A stretch of DNA of 64,000 bases from Alphaproteobacteria bacterium (lineage in GTDB: Bacteria > Myxococcota_A > UBA796 > GCA-2862545): positions 80,716 through 144,715 of the forward strand of contig JACKET010000017.1 of NCBI GenBank assembly GCA_020632875.1, written 5' to 3'. Positions 7,395 to 16,294 of this stretch are shown here, piece by piece. Position numbers and translations under genes: made by a program. How positions within the stretch are numbered: the stretch's first letter is position 1; each line of letters starts with the position of its first letter. The notes beneath the pieces are model-generated. The model searched no databases, was not told where the DNA came from, and saw only the letters and a program-made list of their open reading frames with translations.

Positions 7395-9313
7395 GGCAGC
7401 CGCTCCAGCGGGAAGCCCGGCACCTCGAGCGTGACGCCGCGCCACCGCAGCCCGAGGGCCTCGCGCCAGGCTGCCGGGATGCGAACGGCGTCCCGGTCGG
7501 TCGTCACCAGCGTTCCGTCGCTCGCCCAGCACCGCAGCGTCTCCAGGTCCTGCTCGGTGTAGGTGTGGTGATCCTGGAATCCGCAAACGGCCCGGGTGTC
7601 GAGGTCGGCGAAGAAGTCCGCGTTCCGACCGATCCCGGCGAAGGCGTAGACCGGGCCCGAGGGCGCTGTCGGGCTCCACGGCCCGGGGGTTCGATGCGCC
7701 TCGAGGCCCGCGGGCACGGCGAGGCCCACACGCCGCGCGCTCCCGGCGTGGTGCACGAGCGTCAGGTCGGCGGGCGCGAGGCTCCCCCTCCCCTCGCCTG
7801 CCGGGAGCAGCCCGCGGGCGCCGGGGAACCGCGCGTCGACGGCCGCGATGCGGAGGTCGGCGCGGATGGAGCCCGTCTGCAGGCCGTCTTCGAGCACCAC
7901 GACGCTCGCACCCCAGAGCGCACGGGCCGCGCGCAGTCGATCGGCATGCGCGGCGACCCGGTGGCCGCGGAGCGCGAACAGCGCGCCCTCGTCGCCGAGC
8001 CACGCGGCATCCGCGCCATGGACGTGGGAGAGCCCCGGGTCGCGGTGGGTCCGTCCGGTGCCCCGGGTCGCGATACCCACGTCGTGCCCGGCCTCGGCGA
8101 GGCGGTCGGCGAGCCACAGCGCCGTGCTGGTCTTGCCCGAGCCGCGCGCGTTCGCCGAGCCCACGGCGATCACGGGCACGTCGAGCGACACCGCGCGTCC
8201 GGCCCGGCGCCACCGCATCCCGGCGCGCTGCACGGGCTGCAGCGCCTTCGCCCAGGGCCGCGGGGAGCGCTCGGGCGCCGGGGTGACGGCGAGATCGTCG
8301 AGCACGCGGGCTGTCTCGGCCAGCCGGTCGGCGGGGGGCGAGGCGCCCTGGTCCCACGCGCGGCGCAGAGCCTCGGGGAGGTCGTCGGGCGTCGCGGCGA
8401 GGAAGGCGCCCTCGAAGTCCGCCGCGTTGTTGCGGACGACCGGGCCGTGCACCACGGAGACCCCCGCCCAGCGGGCCTCCGCCGGGGAGTGGCCGCCGAT
8501 CGCCTCGTCGTACGTGCCTCCGATGAACGCCACGGCCGCTCCGGTCAGGAGCCGATCGAGCTCGCCGACCGTGTCCACGAGGACGTCCCCCGTCGCGTGG
8601 GTGGTCTCGCTCCGCAGCGATGCGTCCGGCAGCAGCGCACGCACCTCCGCCAGCCGCTCCAGGTGCCGCGGGGCGAGGAGGAGCCGCGCCTCGGGGAAGG
8701 AAGTGTCGCGGGCCCGGATCAGCGCGGCCTCGTCCCCGGGACGCGTCGAGACGCCCGCGATGAACGGCCCGTCCCACGTGAGCGGGCTCGGCGCCCCCGG
8801 CGGACCGCCCTTCAGCGTGCCGCACACGCCGAGCACCCGCACGCCGCGGGCCCCGAACCACGCGGCCGCCGCGTCGTCCCGTGCGAGCACGGCGTCCGGC
8901 AGGCCCAGGGCACGCGCACGCAGCGACGCTCCCCGGCCCGGCCGCGCCGCGATCGACACGACGGGCACGCCGTCCCGTCGTGCGAGGGCAACGATGCCCG
9001 GGTACCAGCCCGACTCCACGAAGACGAGCATCGCGGGCCGCGACTCCGCCCACAGCGGCGCCAGGGCCCACGGGTGGTCGAGCGGCCGGAGCGCGTCCGC
9101 GAACGCCGCCCCCGCCGCCGTGTCCGCGGTCACGAACGCCGGACGCTCCAGGGCCGACGCGAGGCGCCGCGCGGTCCGGCACTCCCCCAGGCTCGCGCCA
9201 TGGATCCAGACCGACCCGGGCTGCACGGGCGGGGTCGAGAGCCCGAGCCTCTCGCGCGACACCGGCCACGCGCGGGCCGCGAGCAGCGCGAGATCGACGG
9301 GCCAGCCGTTCAC
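7385..9313 (-). CDS. waaA-lpxK: fused Kdo transferase (KdtA/WaaA-like) and tetraacyldisaccharide 4'-kinase (LpxK)
   Basis: One 642-residue frame from the GTG at 9313 (GTGA overlap with the ABC exporter). Residues ~30-345 match KdtA: VWIHGASLGE with the presumed catalytic Glu at 44, FIAGVSTRPGDE, LLLAPRHLER, VDTVGEL and GGTYDEAIGGHSPAEA. Residues ~360-642 match LpxK: VIAVGSANARGSGKTS (variant Walker A) and LEDGLQ in place of the usual DDGLQ. LpxK phosphorylates the 4' position of the lipid A precursor; KdtA adds Kdo. The KdtA part lacks the usual N-terminal membrane anchor and is ~70 residues short. No stop or frameshift separates the halves, so this is a real fusion unless the assembly is wrong. 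Neighbours are an exporter and a Trm112-like gene. Confidence 0.85.
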   Translation of the reverse strand: MNGWPVDLALLAARAWPVSRERLGLSTPPVQPGSVWIHGASLGECRTARRLASALERPAFVTADTAAGAAFADALRPLDHPWALAPLWAESRPAMLVFVESGWYPGIVALARRDGVPVVSIAARPGRGASLRARALGLPDAVLARDDAAAAWFGARGVRVLGVCGTLKGGPPGAPSPLTWDGPFIAGVSTRPGDEAALIRARDTSFPEARLLLAPRHLERLAEVRALLPDASLRSETTHATGDVLVDTVGELDRLLTGAAVAFIGGTYDEAIGGHSPAEARWAGVSVVHGPVVRNNAADFEGAFLAATPDDLPEALRRAWDQGASPPADRLAETARVLDDLAVTPAPERSPRPWAKALQPVQRAGMRWRRAGRAVSLDVPVIAVGSANARGSGKTSTALWLADRLAEAGHDVGIATRGTGRTHRDPGLSHVHGADAAWLGDEGALFALRGHRVAAHADRLRAARALWGASVVVLEDGLQTGSIRADLRIAAVDARFPGARGLLPAGEGRGSLAPADLTLVHHAGSARRVGLAVPAGLEAHRTPGPWSPTAPSGPVYAFAGIGRNADFFADLDTRAVCGFQDHHTYTEQDLETLRCWASDGTLVTTDRDAVRIPAAWREALGLRWRGVTLEVPGFPLERLPCP

Positions 9314-10902
9314 GCGACCGTCCAGTGGGCCCGGTACGCGGTGTTGCTCTCGATGAGCGCGTCGTGGCGGCCCTCCGCGACGATCCGGCCGCGCTCCAGC
9401 AACACCACGCGGTCGGCGCGCTGGGCGAACGAGGGCTCGTGGCTCGCGAACACCACGGTCTCCGGCCGCGACGCGAGCAGCTCGGCGATCCGTCCGCTCC
9501 ACACGGGGTCCACCTCCGACGTCGCCTCGTCCAGCAGCAGCACGGGGCTGTCCGCCAGCAGGGCCCGCGCGAGGCAGAGCCGCTGGCGCTCCCCGCCCGA
9601 GAACCGCCCTCCCCGCTCGCCCATCCCCTCCGAGAGCCCGCGATCGAGCGCCACGTCGAGCCCCACGGTGTGGAGGAGCGCGGCGAGCGTGTCGTCGGAC
9701 GCGTCCGGGCGCGCGAGCAGCAGGTTGTCGCGGACGGAGCGATCGAAGACCCAGGGGTCCTGGCGGAGCAGCAGCGCACGGCCGACCTCGGCGCTCCCCT
9801 CTGGCTCCAACAGGCCCGCCAGCACGGCCAGGAGCGTGGACTTGCCGCTGCCGGACGCGCCCACGAGGGCCACCTTCTCGCCGGGCGCCACCTCGAGGTC
9901 CACCGGGCCTACGCGGCCCGGGACGACGACCTGGCGCAGCGCGAACCGCGACCCCGTCGGGAGCACGAGATCGGGCCGGTCGAGCACGGCTTCGATGCGC
10001 TCCAGGGCCGCGACGGAGCGCTGGAGGAGCGTCCAGACCTCGGTGAGGCCCGTCAGCGGCCGCTGGAGCAGCGCGATGGACGCGGCGAACCCGACGACGG
10101 CGCCCGGCGTCAGGGATCCGACGCGCACGCTCTCCGCGCCCTGGAGCAACAGGGCGACGAGGCCGAGCGCCACACCGAGCTGGACGAGCGCCGGCGGGAC
10201 CGCGCGGACCCAGTCGCGGCGGGCGCGGGTCCGCGACTCGACGACCGAGAGGGCATCGATGCGCGCGACCTGGAGGTCCACCGCGCCGAGGTCGACGGTC
10301 GTCGAGAGCCCCGCCTGCTGGTCCTGGAGCTCGGCGAGGAGCGCGCGGTGCGCGGTGGTCCAGTCGCGGGTCGCGCGGCGCACGAGCACCCCGCCGAGCC
10401 ACGCGACGAGCGCGAGCACCGGCGCCAGCAGGAGCGCCTGGAGCGCGAGGCCGGGCGCCAGACCCGCGGCGGCGCCGATCAGCGCGGCGGCGGCGACGGG
10501 ATTGCGCAACGCGGTCACGAACGCCGACACGCCGTACTGGAGCTCGTCGGCCTCGTGTGTGAGGGCCGCGAGGCGCTCGCCGACGGGCCCGGGGTCGCGG
10601 GCGCACGCCTCGTGGAACCGCCGGTGCAGCGCGACGCGGAGGTCGTGGACGAGGCGCGTCGACAGGGTGCGCGTGATGGCCGAGCGCCCGACCATCAGCA
10701 CCGACTGGAGGACGGCGACGACGACGAGCGCGGCGAGCCACCGGGTGGCGTCCTGGCCGTTCAGGAGCGCGTCCGAGGCCTGCTGGAGCGCCACGACCGC
10801 GGCTCCGGGCAAGAGGCCGGCAACGCCGAGCAGGCCGGTCGCGAAGACCACCGTGGGGACCGCCGTTCGGAAGTGCCGGAGGTAGCGGGTCACCCGGGTC
10901 AT
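9310..10902 (-). CDS. ABC exporter with fused permease and ATPase (MsbA-like)
   Basis: 530 residues; ATG at 10902 overlaps the stop of the GT-C gene (ATGA). Residues 1-~310 are a six-helix transmembrane domain, with strongly hydrophobic segments around 15-40, 55-75, 130-170 and 240-290. The ATPase has Walker A GASGSGKST, the signature SGGERQR, Walker B VLLLDEAT and a switch-like SHEP. Architecture is that of half-transporters such as MsbA, which flip lipid A. It lies directly upstream of the KdtA-LpxK fusion, as msbA precedes lpxK in enterobacteria, so lipid A-core export is the best guess; a drug or peptide exporter cannot be excluded. Confidence 0.85.
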   Translation of the reverse strand: MTRVTRYLRHFRTAVPTVVFATGLLGVAGLLPGAAVVALQQASDALLNGQDATRWLAALVVVAVLQSVLMVGRSAITRTLSTRLVHDLRVALHRRFHEACARDPGPVGERLAALTHEADELQYGVSAFVTALRNPVAAAALIGAAAGLAPGLALQALLLAPVLALVAWLGGVLVRRATRDWTTAHRALLAELQDQQAGLSTTVDLGAVDLQVARIDALSVVESRTRARRDWVRAVPPALVQLGVALGLVALLLQGAESVRVGSLTPGAVVGFAASIALLQRPLTGLTEVWTLLQRSVAALERIEAVLDRPDLVLPTGSRFALRQVVVPGRVGPVDLEVAPGEKVALVGASGSGKSTLLAVLAGLLEPEGSAEVGRALLLRQDPWVFDRSVRDNLLLARPDASDDTLAALLHTVGLDVALDRGLSEGMGERGGRFSGGERQRLCLARALLADSPVLLLDEATSEVDPVWSGRIAELLASRPETVVFASHEPSFAQRADRVVLLERGRIVAEGRHDALIESNTAYRAHWTVA

Positions 10903-12272
10903 CGCGCGACCTCGAAGAGATCCCATCGGCCCACGACGCGGCCGCGGATGTCGCGCCCCTCGAGCGGATGGCGGGTCTTGGAAGCGTGCGTCGCGTCCGG
11001 GCAGATCGCGTCGCCCGACGTGTGCGGGCGCACGAACAGGAAGGTCTCGGGCACCTCGACGCCCCACAGGTCGAACTGGTCGCGTCGTCCGCAGCCCGGG
11101 TACGCGGCCGCGGGGATGCCCGTGTACCACCAGATCAGCGCGGCCTCCTGGTAGCGCTCGGTGAGCACGGGGGTCGCTTCGACGGCGCGCGGCTCGCGCG
11201 GCCCGACGCCCAGCGGGAGGGCCCAGCCGGCCACGGACGACGCGAGCGGGCGCCCCTCGCGCACACGGTCGGCGGGATCGATGCGCAGCGGCACGACGCC
11301 GACCTCCGCATGGGTCACGAGCAGCGCGGAGCCCGCGAGCCCCGTTCCGACAGCGAGCCAGCCGGCGCGCTGCATCCAGGCCGTGCCGCGCGACGCGAGC
11401 AGGCCGACGCCGATCCAGAACGGCGCCAGCCAGTGCGCCTCGGGCGGCCCGCCGAACGATGCCAGCAGGAACACCATGCCGACCGGCGCGCTGCACCACC
11501 ACGCGACGCGATCGACCCGGTCCAGCGGGGCTCGCGCGAGGCCTGCCGTGCCGAGCAGCACCCCGAACGGGGTCGCGACGCCGAGCTGCTGGCCCACGAC
11601 GCCGAGCGGCCCGGTAAGGCCCGGCGCATCGGGGTTCACGAGCCCTTCGCGGAGCTGGAACCGCACGCTCACCCAGTCGTGGCTGGCGAGCCAGCCGGCA
11701 TGCGGGATCAGGAGCAGCGCGGCGAGGGCGCTGCCGGCCCACATCCACGGGCTCTTCCAGTCGCCCGTGCCCGCCCAGAGCAGCGGGAGCAGGAGGATCG
11801 CGGTGTACTTCGCGTAGACGCCCAGCGCGACGCACGCTCCGGCGAGCAGCCACGCGGGGCCACCGAGGATGGCGGCCGACATCGCGCCCGCCCAGCACCC
11901 GAGGAGGAAGGCGTCGGGCGTCGCGAATCCGGTCAGCCACGCGAGCGACGGGATGCCGACCCACCAGGCGGCGAGCAGCACGCGGTCCTTCGCCCAGTGG
12001 AGCAGCGCGGCGGCCCCGGCACACCCGGCGAGGATGGCGGGCAGGCGCAGCGCGACGTCGTGGTCGCCGAGCACGGCGCGGGTGGCGGCGAGGATCCAGG
12101 CGATCAGCGGCGGTTGATCGTAGTACCCGAGCGCCAGGTGCTCCGACCAGAGCGCGTAGTACGCCTCGTCGGCGAGGAGGTCCCAGCGCGTGGCGAGCAC
12201 GGCCTTGCACGCCGCGACGACGGCGATGGCCGCGACCGCCCACACCACGTCGGGCTCTTCCTCGGTCGACAT
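10899..12272 (-). CDS. GT-C membrane glycosyltransferase, GT39/ArnT-like
   Basis: 457 residues, largely hydrophobic with about ten membrane segments. The first extracytoplasmic loop carries DEAYYALWSEHLALGYYDQP, the conserved acidic metal-site loop of the GT39/ArnT/PMT superfamily that uses polyprenyl-phosphate sugars on the outer face of the inner membrane. The C-terminal ~110 residues form a soluble periplasmic tail. It starts the overlapping lipid A/LPS operon and diverges from phhB by 33 bp. A likely role is adding a sugar to lipid A, core or O-glycan lipids (inference). Family assignment is good, substrate unknown. Confidence 0.82.
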   Translation of the reverse strand: MSTEEEPDVVWAVAAIAVVAACKAVLATRWDLLADEAYYALWSEHLALGYYDQPPLIAWILAATRAVLGDHDVALRLPAILAGCAGAAALLHWAKDRVLLAAWWVGIPSLAWLTGFATPDAFLLGCWAGAMSAAILGGPAWLLAGACVALGVYAKYTAILLLPLLWAGTGDWKSPWMWAGSALAALLLIPHAGWLASHDWVSVRFQLREGLVNPDAPGLTGPLGVVGQQLGVATPFGVLLGTAGLARAPLDRVDRVAWWCSAPVGMVFLLASFGGPPEAHWLAPFWIGVGLLASRGTAWMQRAGWLAVGTGLAGSALLVTHAEVGVVPLRIDPADRVREGRPLASSVAGWALPLGVGPREPRAVEATPVLTERYQEAALIWWYTGIPAAAYPGCGRRDQFDLWGVEVPETFLFVRPHTSGDAICPDATHASKTRHPLEGRDIRGRVVGRWDLFEVAR

Positions 12273-12305
12273 CAGGGCTGGTTATCGGGGATGGCCGGAG
12301 GAGAC

Positions 12306-12644
12306 ATGTCCGAAGACCTTTCATCCAAGCACTGCGTACCCTGCCGCGGGGGCGTCCCGCCCATGACGTCCGAGCAGATCGCGGCACTCCTCCCCGAGCT
12401 CGACGGCTGGCAGGCGGTCGACGACCACCACCTCACGAAGACGTTCCCCTTCCCCGACTTCGCCCAGGCGCTGGCGTTCGTGAACCGCGTCGGTGCGGTC
12501 GCCGAGGACGAGGGCCACCACCCCGACATCCTGCTGCGCTGGGGCTCGGCGCGGGTCGACATCTGGACGCACAAGATCGACGGGCTGACGTACAGCGACT
12601 TCGTGCTCGCCGCGAAGTGCGACGACGTCCGTTCGTCGGGATGA
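12306..12644 (+). CDS. phhB: 4a-hydroxytetrahydrobiopterin dehydratase (PCD/PhhB)
   Basis: 112 residues; ATG at 12306 preceded by a clear GGAGGA ribosome site. The protein has PELDGWQAVDDHHLTKTF, FVNRVGAVAEDEGHHPDILL and VDIWTHKIDGLTYSDF, the classic pterin-4a-carbinolamine dehydratase pattern in which the His-His and later His residues form the active site. It recycles the pterin cofactor of aromatic amino acid hydroxylases. The N-terminal 20 residues carry CVPCRGG, which is commonly seen in bacterial members. It stands alone between the divergent GT-C gene and the palindromic repeat R1. Confidence 0.95.
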   Translation: MSEDLSSKHCVPCRGGVPPMTSEQIAALLPELDGWQAVDDHHLTKTFPFPDFAQALAFVNRVGAVAEDEGHHPDILLRWGSARVDIWTHKIDGLTYSDFVLAAKCDDVRSSG

Positions 12645-12645
12645 G

Positions 12646-12673
12646 CCTGGAGCCGGGAGCCTGGAGCCGGGAG
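12646..12673. repeat. 14 bp direct repeat, two copies
   Basis: The unit CCTGGAGCCGGGAG is present twice in immediate succession right after the phhB stop codon. It borders the larger palindromic repeat R1. No function is apparent. Confidence 0.7.
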
Positions 12674-12706
12674 GGCCGAAGCGGTCGGGCTTCGGGCGTC
12701 CTCCGG

Positions 12707-13017
12707 GCATCACGCAGATGACGCAGATGGACGCGGATGACGCAGAAACGAGGGCGTCGGGGGTCGCGCGTTCTCGTGTCCCCGGAAGCTGTCGAGGGGT
12801 CCACTCGAAGACGGTGCACGGGGAGAGGAAGACGCTCGACCCGTGACGACCAGCGCGCGATCCGCCGTCCCAGGCCCCTGAAACGTCCGGCTGCTCTGGT
12901 GAGCGCTGCTTCCCGAACCCTGTCCAGACAATCTCGACTCCGGGGACCGAAGACGCTCGACCCGTGACGGCCTGGTTTCTGCGTCATCTGCGTCCTTCTG
13001 CGTCATCTGCGTGATGC
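12707..13017. repeat. palindromic repeat R1 (47 bp inverted arms, conserved core)
   Basis: Left arm 12707-12753 and right arm 12971-13017 are inverted copies of each other, 44 of 47 bases matching, built from GACGCAGATG-like units. The 217 bp interior contains a segment near 12880-12905 (CGGCTGCTCTGGTGAG) shared with copies R2 and R3. It lies between convergent phhB and lpxB, and the right arm supplies the last codons and the TGA of lpxB. I see no gene in the interior; weak reading frames here are repeat translations. This is either a bidirectional terminator-like structure or a small non-autonomous mobile element. Confidence 0.85.
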
Positions 13018-14058
13018 CCGAACGCTCGCTTCCCAAGGCGATCGGCCGACCGCGGCGGCCACGCGCTCCACCGCGCCGTGCGGGTCGAGGATCTCGCCGA
13101 CCTCGACGAGCCCGTCGCTGACGCGGTCTCCCGCGGGGCCGAGCAGGTGTTCGACGTGCCCGCGGAGGACGGCGGGGGCGAGGTCCTGGACGACCTCGGG
13201 GACGAGAGGTCGGCCGAGCACCAGGTTCGGGAGCGCGAGGTACGGGACGCGCACGAGGCGGCGCGCGATTCGGTGCGTGAGCGCGGAGGTCTGGTAGGCC
13301 GCGACCATCGGGACGCCCGCTGCGGCGAGCTCGAGCGTCGCGGTGCCCGCGCAGGTCAGCGCCGCGCGGACCTCCTGCGCCATCGCCGGGACGGACGGGA
13401 CGACACGGGCTCCGGGGACGACCGGCGCCATACCCGGCGGGACGGCCTCGACGACGGGCAGGCCGATGTCCGCGGCGACCGATGCGAACACGGGGCCGAG
13501 CCGGGCGCGCTCCGAATCGCGGGACCCGGCCGCGATGCCGAGCGCCTCGGGGCGTGCGGAGCGCGGCGCTGCGGCGGCCGGGTGCCCGGTGAAGGTCGCC
13601 ACCGGGCCGAACAGCGCGGGCTCGAACGGGAGCAGGCACGCGAGCGCGTCGACGGACGCCGCGACCCGTGCGGCCCGTCCCGGCCGCCACGCCCACACCT
13701 GCGGAGCGACCCAGTGCACCACGCGGACCCGGCCCTTCAGCCGTCGCGCGAGGCGCAGCGCGAACGAGGGGCTGTCGATGGTGACGACGACTTCGGGGCG
13801 CAGGGCGAGGATGTCGCGCTCGAGGGTCGCGAGGAGCCCGGCCAGACGGGGCAGATGGCGCACGACCTCGGTGAGGCCCACGAGCGACAGCGCGTCGATC
13901 GAGGCCAGCGGTCGGACGCCGGCGGCCTGCATCGCCGGGCCGCAGACGCCGTGCAGGTCCGCGTCGAGGTGAGCGGCGAGCGCCGCGCCGAGCTGGTCTC
14001 CCGACCGCTCCCCCGCGACGAGGACCGCGCGCTTCAGCGGCCGAGCCCGCCCCGGCAC
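13003..14058 (-). CDS. lpxB: lipid A disaccharide synthase LpxB
   Basis: LpxB joins UDP-diacylglucosamine and lipid X. The protein begins VLVAGERSGD, then shows TIDSPSFALRLARRLKG, HWVAPQVWAWRPGR, CLLPFEP, an AGSRDSE block and CAGTATLELAAAGVPMVAAY with LPNLVLGRPLVPEVVQD, all family hallmarks. The start is unusual: an exact alignment begins at a CTG at 14037, overlapping the lpxA stop as CTGA, while the nearest ordinary start is a GTG at 14058, which I used. The protein is short (~345-351 residues against ~380). Its last residues ASRR and the stop come from repeat arm R1. Confidence 0.9.
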   Translation of the reverse strand: MPGRARPLKRAVLVAGERSGDQLGAALAAHLDADLHGVCGPAMQAAGVRPLASIDALSLVGLTEVVRHLPRLAGLLATLERDILALRPEVVVTIDSPSFALRLARRLKGRVRVVHWVAPQVWAWRPGRAARVAASVDALACLLPFEPALFGPVATFTGHPAAAAPRSARPEALGIAAGSRDSERARLGPVFASVAADIGLPVVEAVPPGMAPVVPGARVVPSVPAMAQEVRAALTCAGTATLELAAAGVPMVAAYQTSALTHRIARRLVRVPYLALPNLVLGRPLVPEVVQDLAPAVLRGHVEHLLGPAGDRVSDGLVEVGEILDPHGAVERVAAAVGRSPWEASVRASRR

Positions 14059-14822
14059 ACGCCGCGCTCGGACTCGCCGATGAACTGCACGAGCTCGGCG
14101 ACCTCGGGCACGTCGGGGTACGCCTCGGACGCGCGCGACATCGCGACCTTGCGCGGCAGGCCCTCCACGAACAGGAGGCGCCAGGCCTCCTTGAGCGCCG
14201 TGATCACGTCGTTCGTGGCTCCCGCGCGGCGCAGGCCGATGATGTTCAGGCCGTAGAGCCGGGCCCGGTCGCCCTGTGCGAGCGTGAAGGGCGGAACGTC
14301 CTGGGCGCACATGGCCCCGCCGCCGACCATCGCGAGCCGGCCGACGCGGCTGTGCTGGTGCACGGCGCAGAGCCCGCCGAGGATGGCGCCATCCTGGATC
14401 TGGACGTGCCCCGCGATGGCGGCGCTGTTCGCGAACATGCAGTCGTCCCCGACCCTGCAGTCGTGCGCGACGTGGCTGTTCGCCATGAAGTAGTTCCGGT
14501 CGCCGATGACGGTCGTGCGGGCGCCCGAGCTGGAGCCGCGATGCGCGGTGGAGAACTCGCGGAACACGTTCTCGCGGCCCACGACGAGCGTGGTCTCGAC
14601 GGAGAGGTCGTGCTTGCGGTCCTGCGCGAGATCGCCGAGCACGACGTGCGCGTGCAGGACGGTGCCCTCGCCCACGGTGGTGGGCCCGTGCACGACGGAG
14701 TGCGGCCCGACGACGACGCCGTCCGCCAGCTTCACACCGGCGCCGATGATGGCGAAGGGCCCGATCTCGACGTCACCGAGCTCGGCGGAGGGGTCGACGA
14801 GGGCGGAGGGATGGATGGCCAT
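14034..14822 (-). CDS. lpxA: acyl-[ACP]-UDP-GlcNAc O-acyltransferase LpxA
   Basis: 262 residues of left-handed beta-helix hexapeptide repeats, beginning MAIHPSALVDPSAELG. The catalytic-His region reads NSHVAHDCRVGDDCMFANS and the C-terminal region has LYGLNIIGLRRAG, which is diagnostic of LpxA. It performs the first acylation in lipid A synthesis in the cytoplasm. The ATG at 14822 follows the fabZ stop by 2 bp, in the classic lpxD-fabZ-lpxA-lpxB order. Length equals the usual ~262. Confidence 0.97.
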   Translation of the reverse strand: MAIHPSALVDPSAELGDVEIGPFAIIGAGVKLADGVVVGPHSVVHGPTTVGEGTVLHAHVVLGDLAQDRKHDLSVETTLVVGRENVFREFSTAHRGSSSGARTTVIGDRNYFMANSHVAHDCRVGDDCMFANSAAIAGHVQIQDGAILGGLCAVHQHSRVGRLAMVGGGAMCAQDVPPFTLAQGDRARLYGLNIIGLRRAGATNDVITALKEAWRLLFVEGLPRKVAMSRASEAYPDVPEVAELVQFIGESERGVCRGGLGR

Positions 14823-14824
14823 GC

Positions 14825-15253
14825 CTACTCCCTGTCCACGGTGGCCATGAAGGTGCCGGTCGCGGCGCGCTTCCCGCCCACGCGGGCCGTTCCGGAGAAG
14901 GTCCACATGTGGTGCCGCTCTTCGATGACCTCGACCTCGAGCTCGAGCACGTCGCCCGGGCGGACCATCTGGCGGAAGCGCATCTTGTCCATCCCGACGA
15001 GGTACACGTTGCCGCCCGCCCGATCGGTGTGCGCCGACGCGAAGACGATGCCGGCGGTCTGGGCGAGCGCTTCGCTCATCAGCACGCCCGGGAGGATGGG
15101 CTCGCCGGGGAAGTGGCCCACGCACCAGAACTCGTCGTCCCGCACGTACTTCCGCGCCAGGGCGCGCTTGCCGGGCTCGATCTCCACGACCTCGTCGACC
15201 ATGAGCATCGGGTCGCGGTGAGGGATGAGCTTCTGGATCTGCTCTCGGTTCAT
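14825..15253 (-). CDS. fabZ: 3-hydroxyacyl-[ACP] dehydratase FabZ
   Basis: 142 residues. It has KLIPHRDPMLMVDEV at the N-terminus and the hot-dog active-site block VGHFPGEPILPGVLMSEAL with the catalytic His and, further on, Glu. FabZ dehydrates hydroxyacyl-ACP for fatty acid synthesis and competes with LpxA/LpxD for hydroxyacyl-ACP, which explains its place in the lpx operon. The ATG overlaps the lpxD stop (ATGA). Confidence 0.97.
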   Translation of the reverse strand: MNREQIQKLIPHRDPMLMVDEVVEIEPGKRALARKYVRDDEFWCVGHFPGEPILPGVLMSEALAQTAGIVFASAHTDRAGGNVYLVGMDKMRFRQMVRPGDVLELEVEVIEERHHMWTFSGTARVGGKRAATGTFMATVDRE

Positions 15254-16293
15254 TCGTCCTTCCCGTCAGCGGGACCTTCTACCTTCCGGCGGAGTCGCTC
15301 GACCACCCGCAAGGTCTCGGGGAGCTGGCGCAGGGCCGCGACTTCCCGCAGCCACAGGTGGTATCGACGCGCGGGCGAGCCGCCGAGGCGGACCCGCGGC
15401 GGCACGTCGCGGCTGGCGCTCGCAAGGCCCGCGAACACCACGTCGTCGCCGACCTCGATGCCGTCGACGACCGCGGTACGCCCGGCCATCACGACGCGGT
15501 TGCCGAGCTTGGCGCCGCCCGCGACGCCGGCGAACGCGGCGATGAGGCACTCGGCCCCGACGCGCACGCCGTGGGCGATCTGCACGAGGTTGTCGAGGCG
15601 CGACCCGCGGCCGATGCGCGTCTCGTCGAGGGCCGCGCGGTCGACGCACGCATTGGCGCCGATCTCGACGTCGTCTTCGAGCACCACGGTGCCGAGCTGG
15701 GGCACGCGGAGCACGCCCCCCTGCCCCACCACGTGGCCGAACCCGTCGGCCCCGACGATGGCGCCGGGCTGGAGCCAGCAGCGGGCGCCGACGACACAGC
15801 GCTCCATCACGACGGCGTGCGGCATGATGCGCGACCCGGCGCCGATGACGGCGTGGCGCCCGACGAACGCGTGCGCGCCGACCCACGCGCCCGCTTCGAC
15901 GTGCGCGCCCGCCTCGATCACCGCGAACGGGTCGATGGTCGCGCCTTCGACGTGGGCCGTGGGGTGCACCGACGCCTTCTCGTGGACGCCGGGATCGGGC
16001 CACTCGAGCGGCAGCATGTGCGCGGCGGCCACCGCATAGGCGAACCGGGGATTCGGGTGTCGCAGGACGACGGCGCCGGCCGGGCACTCCATGTCGCCAC
16101 GCGCGATGAGCACGCCGGCCCGCGTGCCCGGGAGCATCGACATCCAGCGGCCGCCCGAGCAGAACGAGAGGTCGCCGGGCCCGGCGTTGCCGAGCGAAGC
16201 CACACCCGTGACCACGCGGTCTTCGGGGCCTTCGCACGTGGCCCCGATCCATGCGGCGATCGTGCCGGCCGAGACGGGCGCGGGGCGGCTCAT
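15250..16293 (-). CDS. lpxD: UDP-3-O-acylglucosamine N-acyltransferase LpxD
   Basis: 347 residues. The N-terminal uridine-binding domain (1-~100) includes GDLSFCSGGRW and AVVLRHPNPRFAYA, followed by hexapeptide repeats. The catalytic region is LDNLVQIAHGVRVGAECLIAA, where the conserved His is present and the usual Asn after it is Gly. The C-terminal helix (RRYHLWLREVAALRQLPE) fits the family. It adds the second acyl chain in lipid A synthesis. It starts one base after the skp stop. Confidence 0.96.
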   Translation of the reverse strand: MSRPAPVSAGTIAAWIGATCEGPEDRVVTGVASLGNAGPGDLSFCSGGRWMSMLPGTRAGVLIARGDMECPAGAVVLRHPNPRFAYAVAAAHMLPLEWPDPGVHEKASVHPTAHVEGATIDPFAVIEAGAHVEAGAWVGAHAFVGRHAVIGAGSRIMPHAVVMERCVVGARCWLQPGAIVGADGFGHVVGQGGVLRVPQLGTVVLEDDVEIGANACVDRAALDETRIGRGSRLDNLVQIAHGVRVGAECLIAAFAGVAGGAKLGNRVVMAGRTAVVDGIEVGDDVVFAGLASASRDVPPRVRLGGSPARRYHLWLREVAALRQLPETLRVVERLRRKVEGPADGKDE

Positions 16294-16294
16294 C

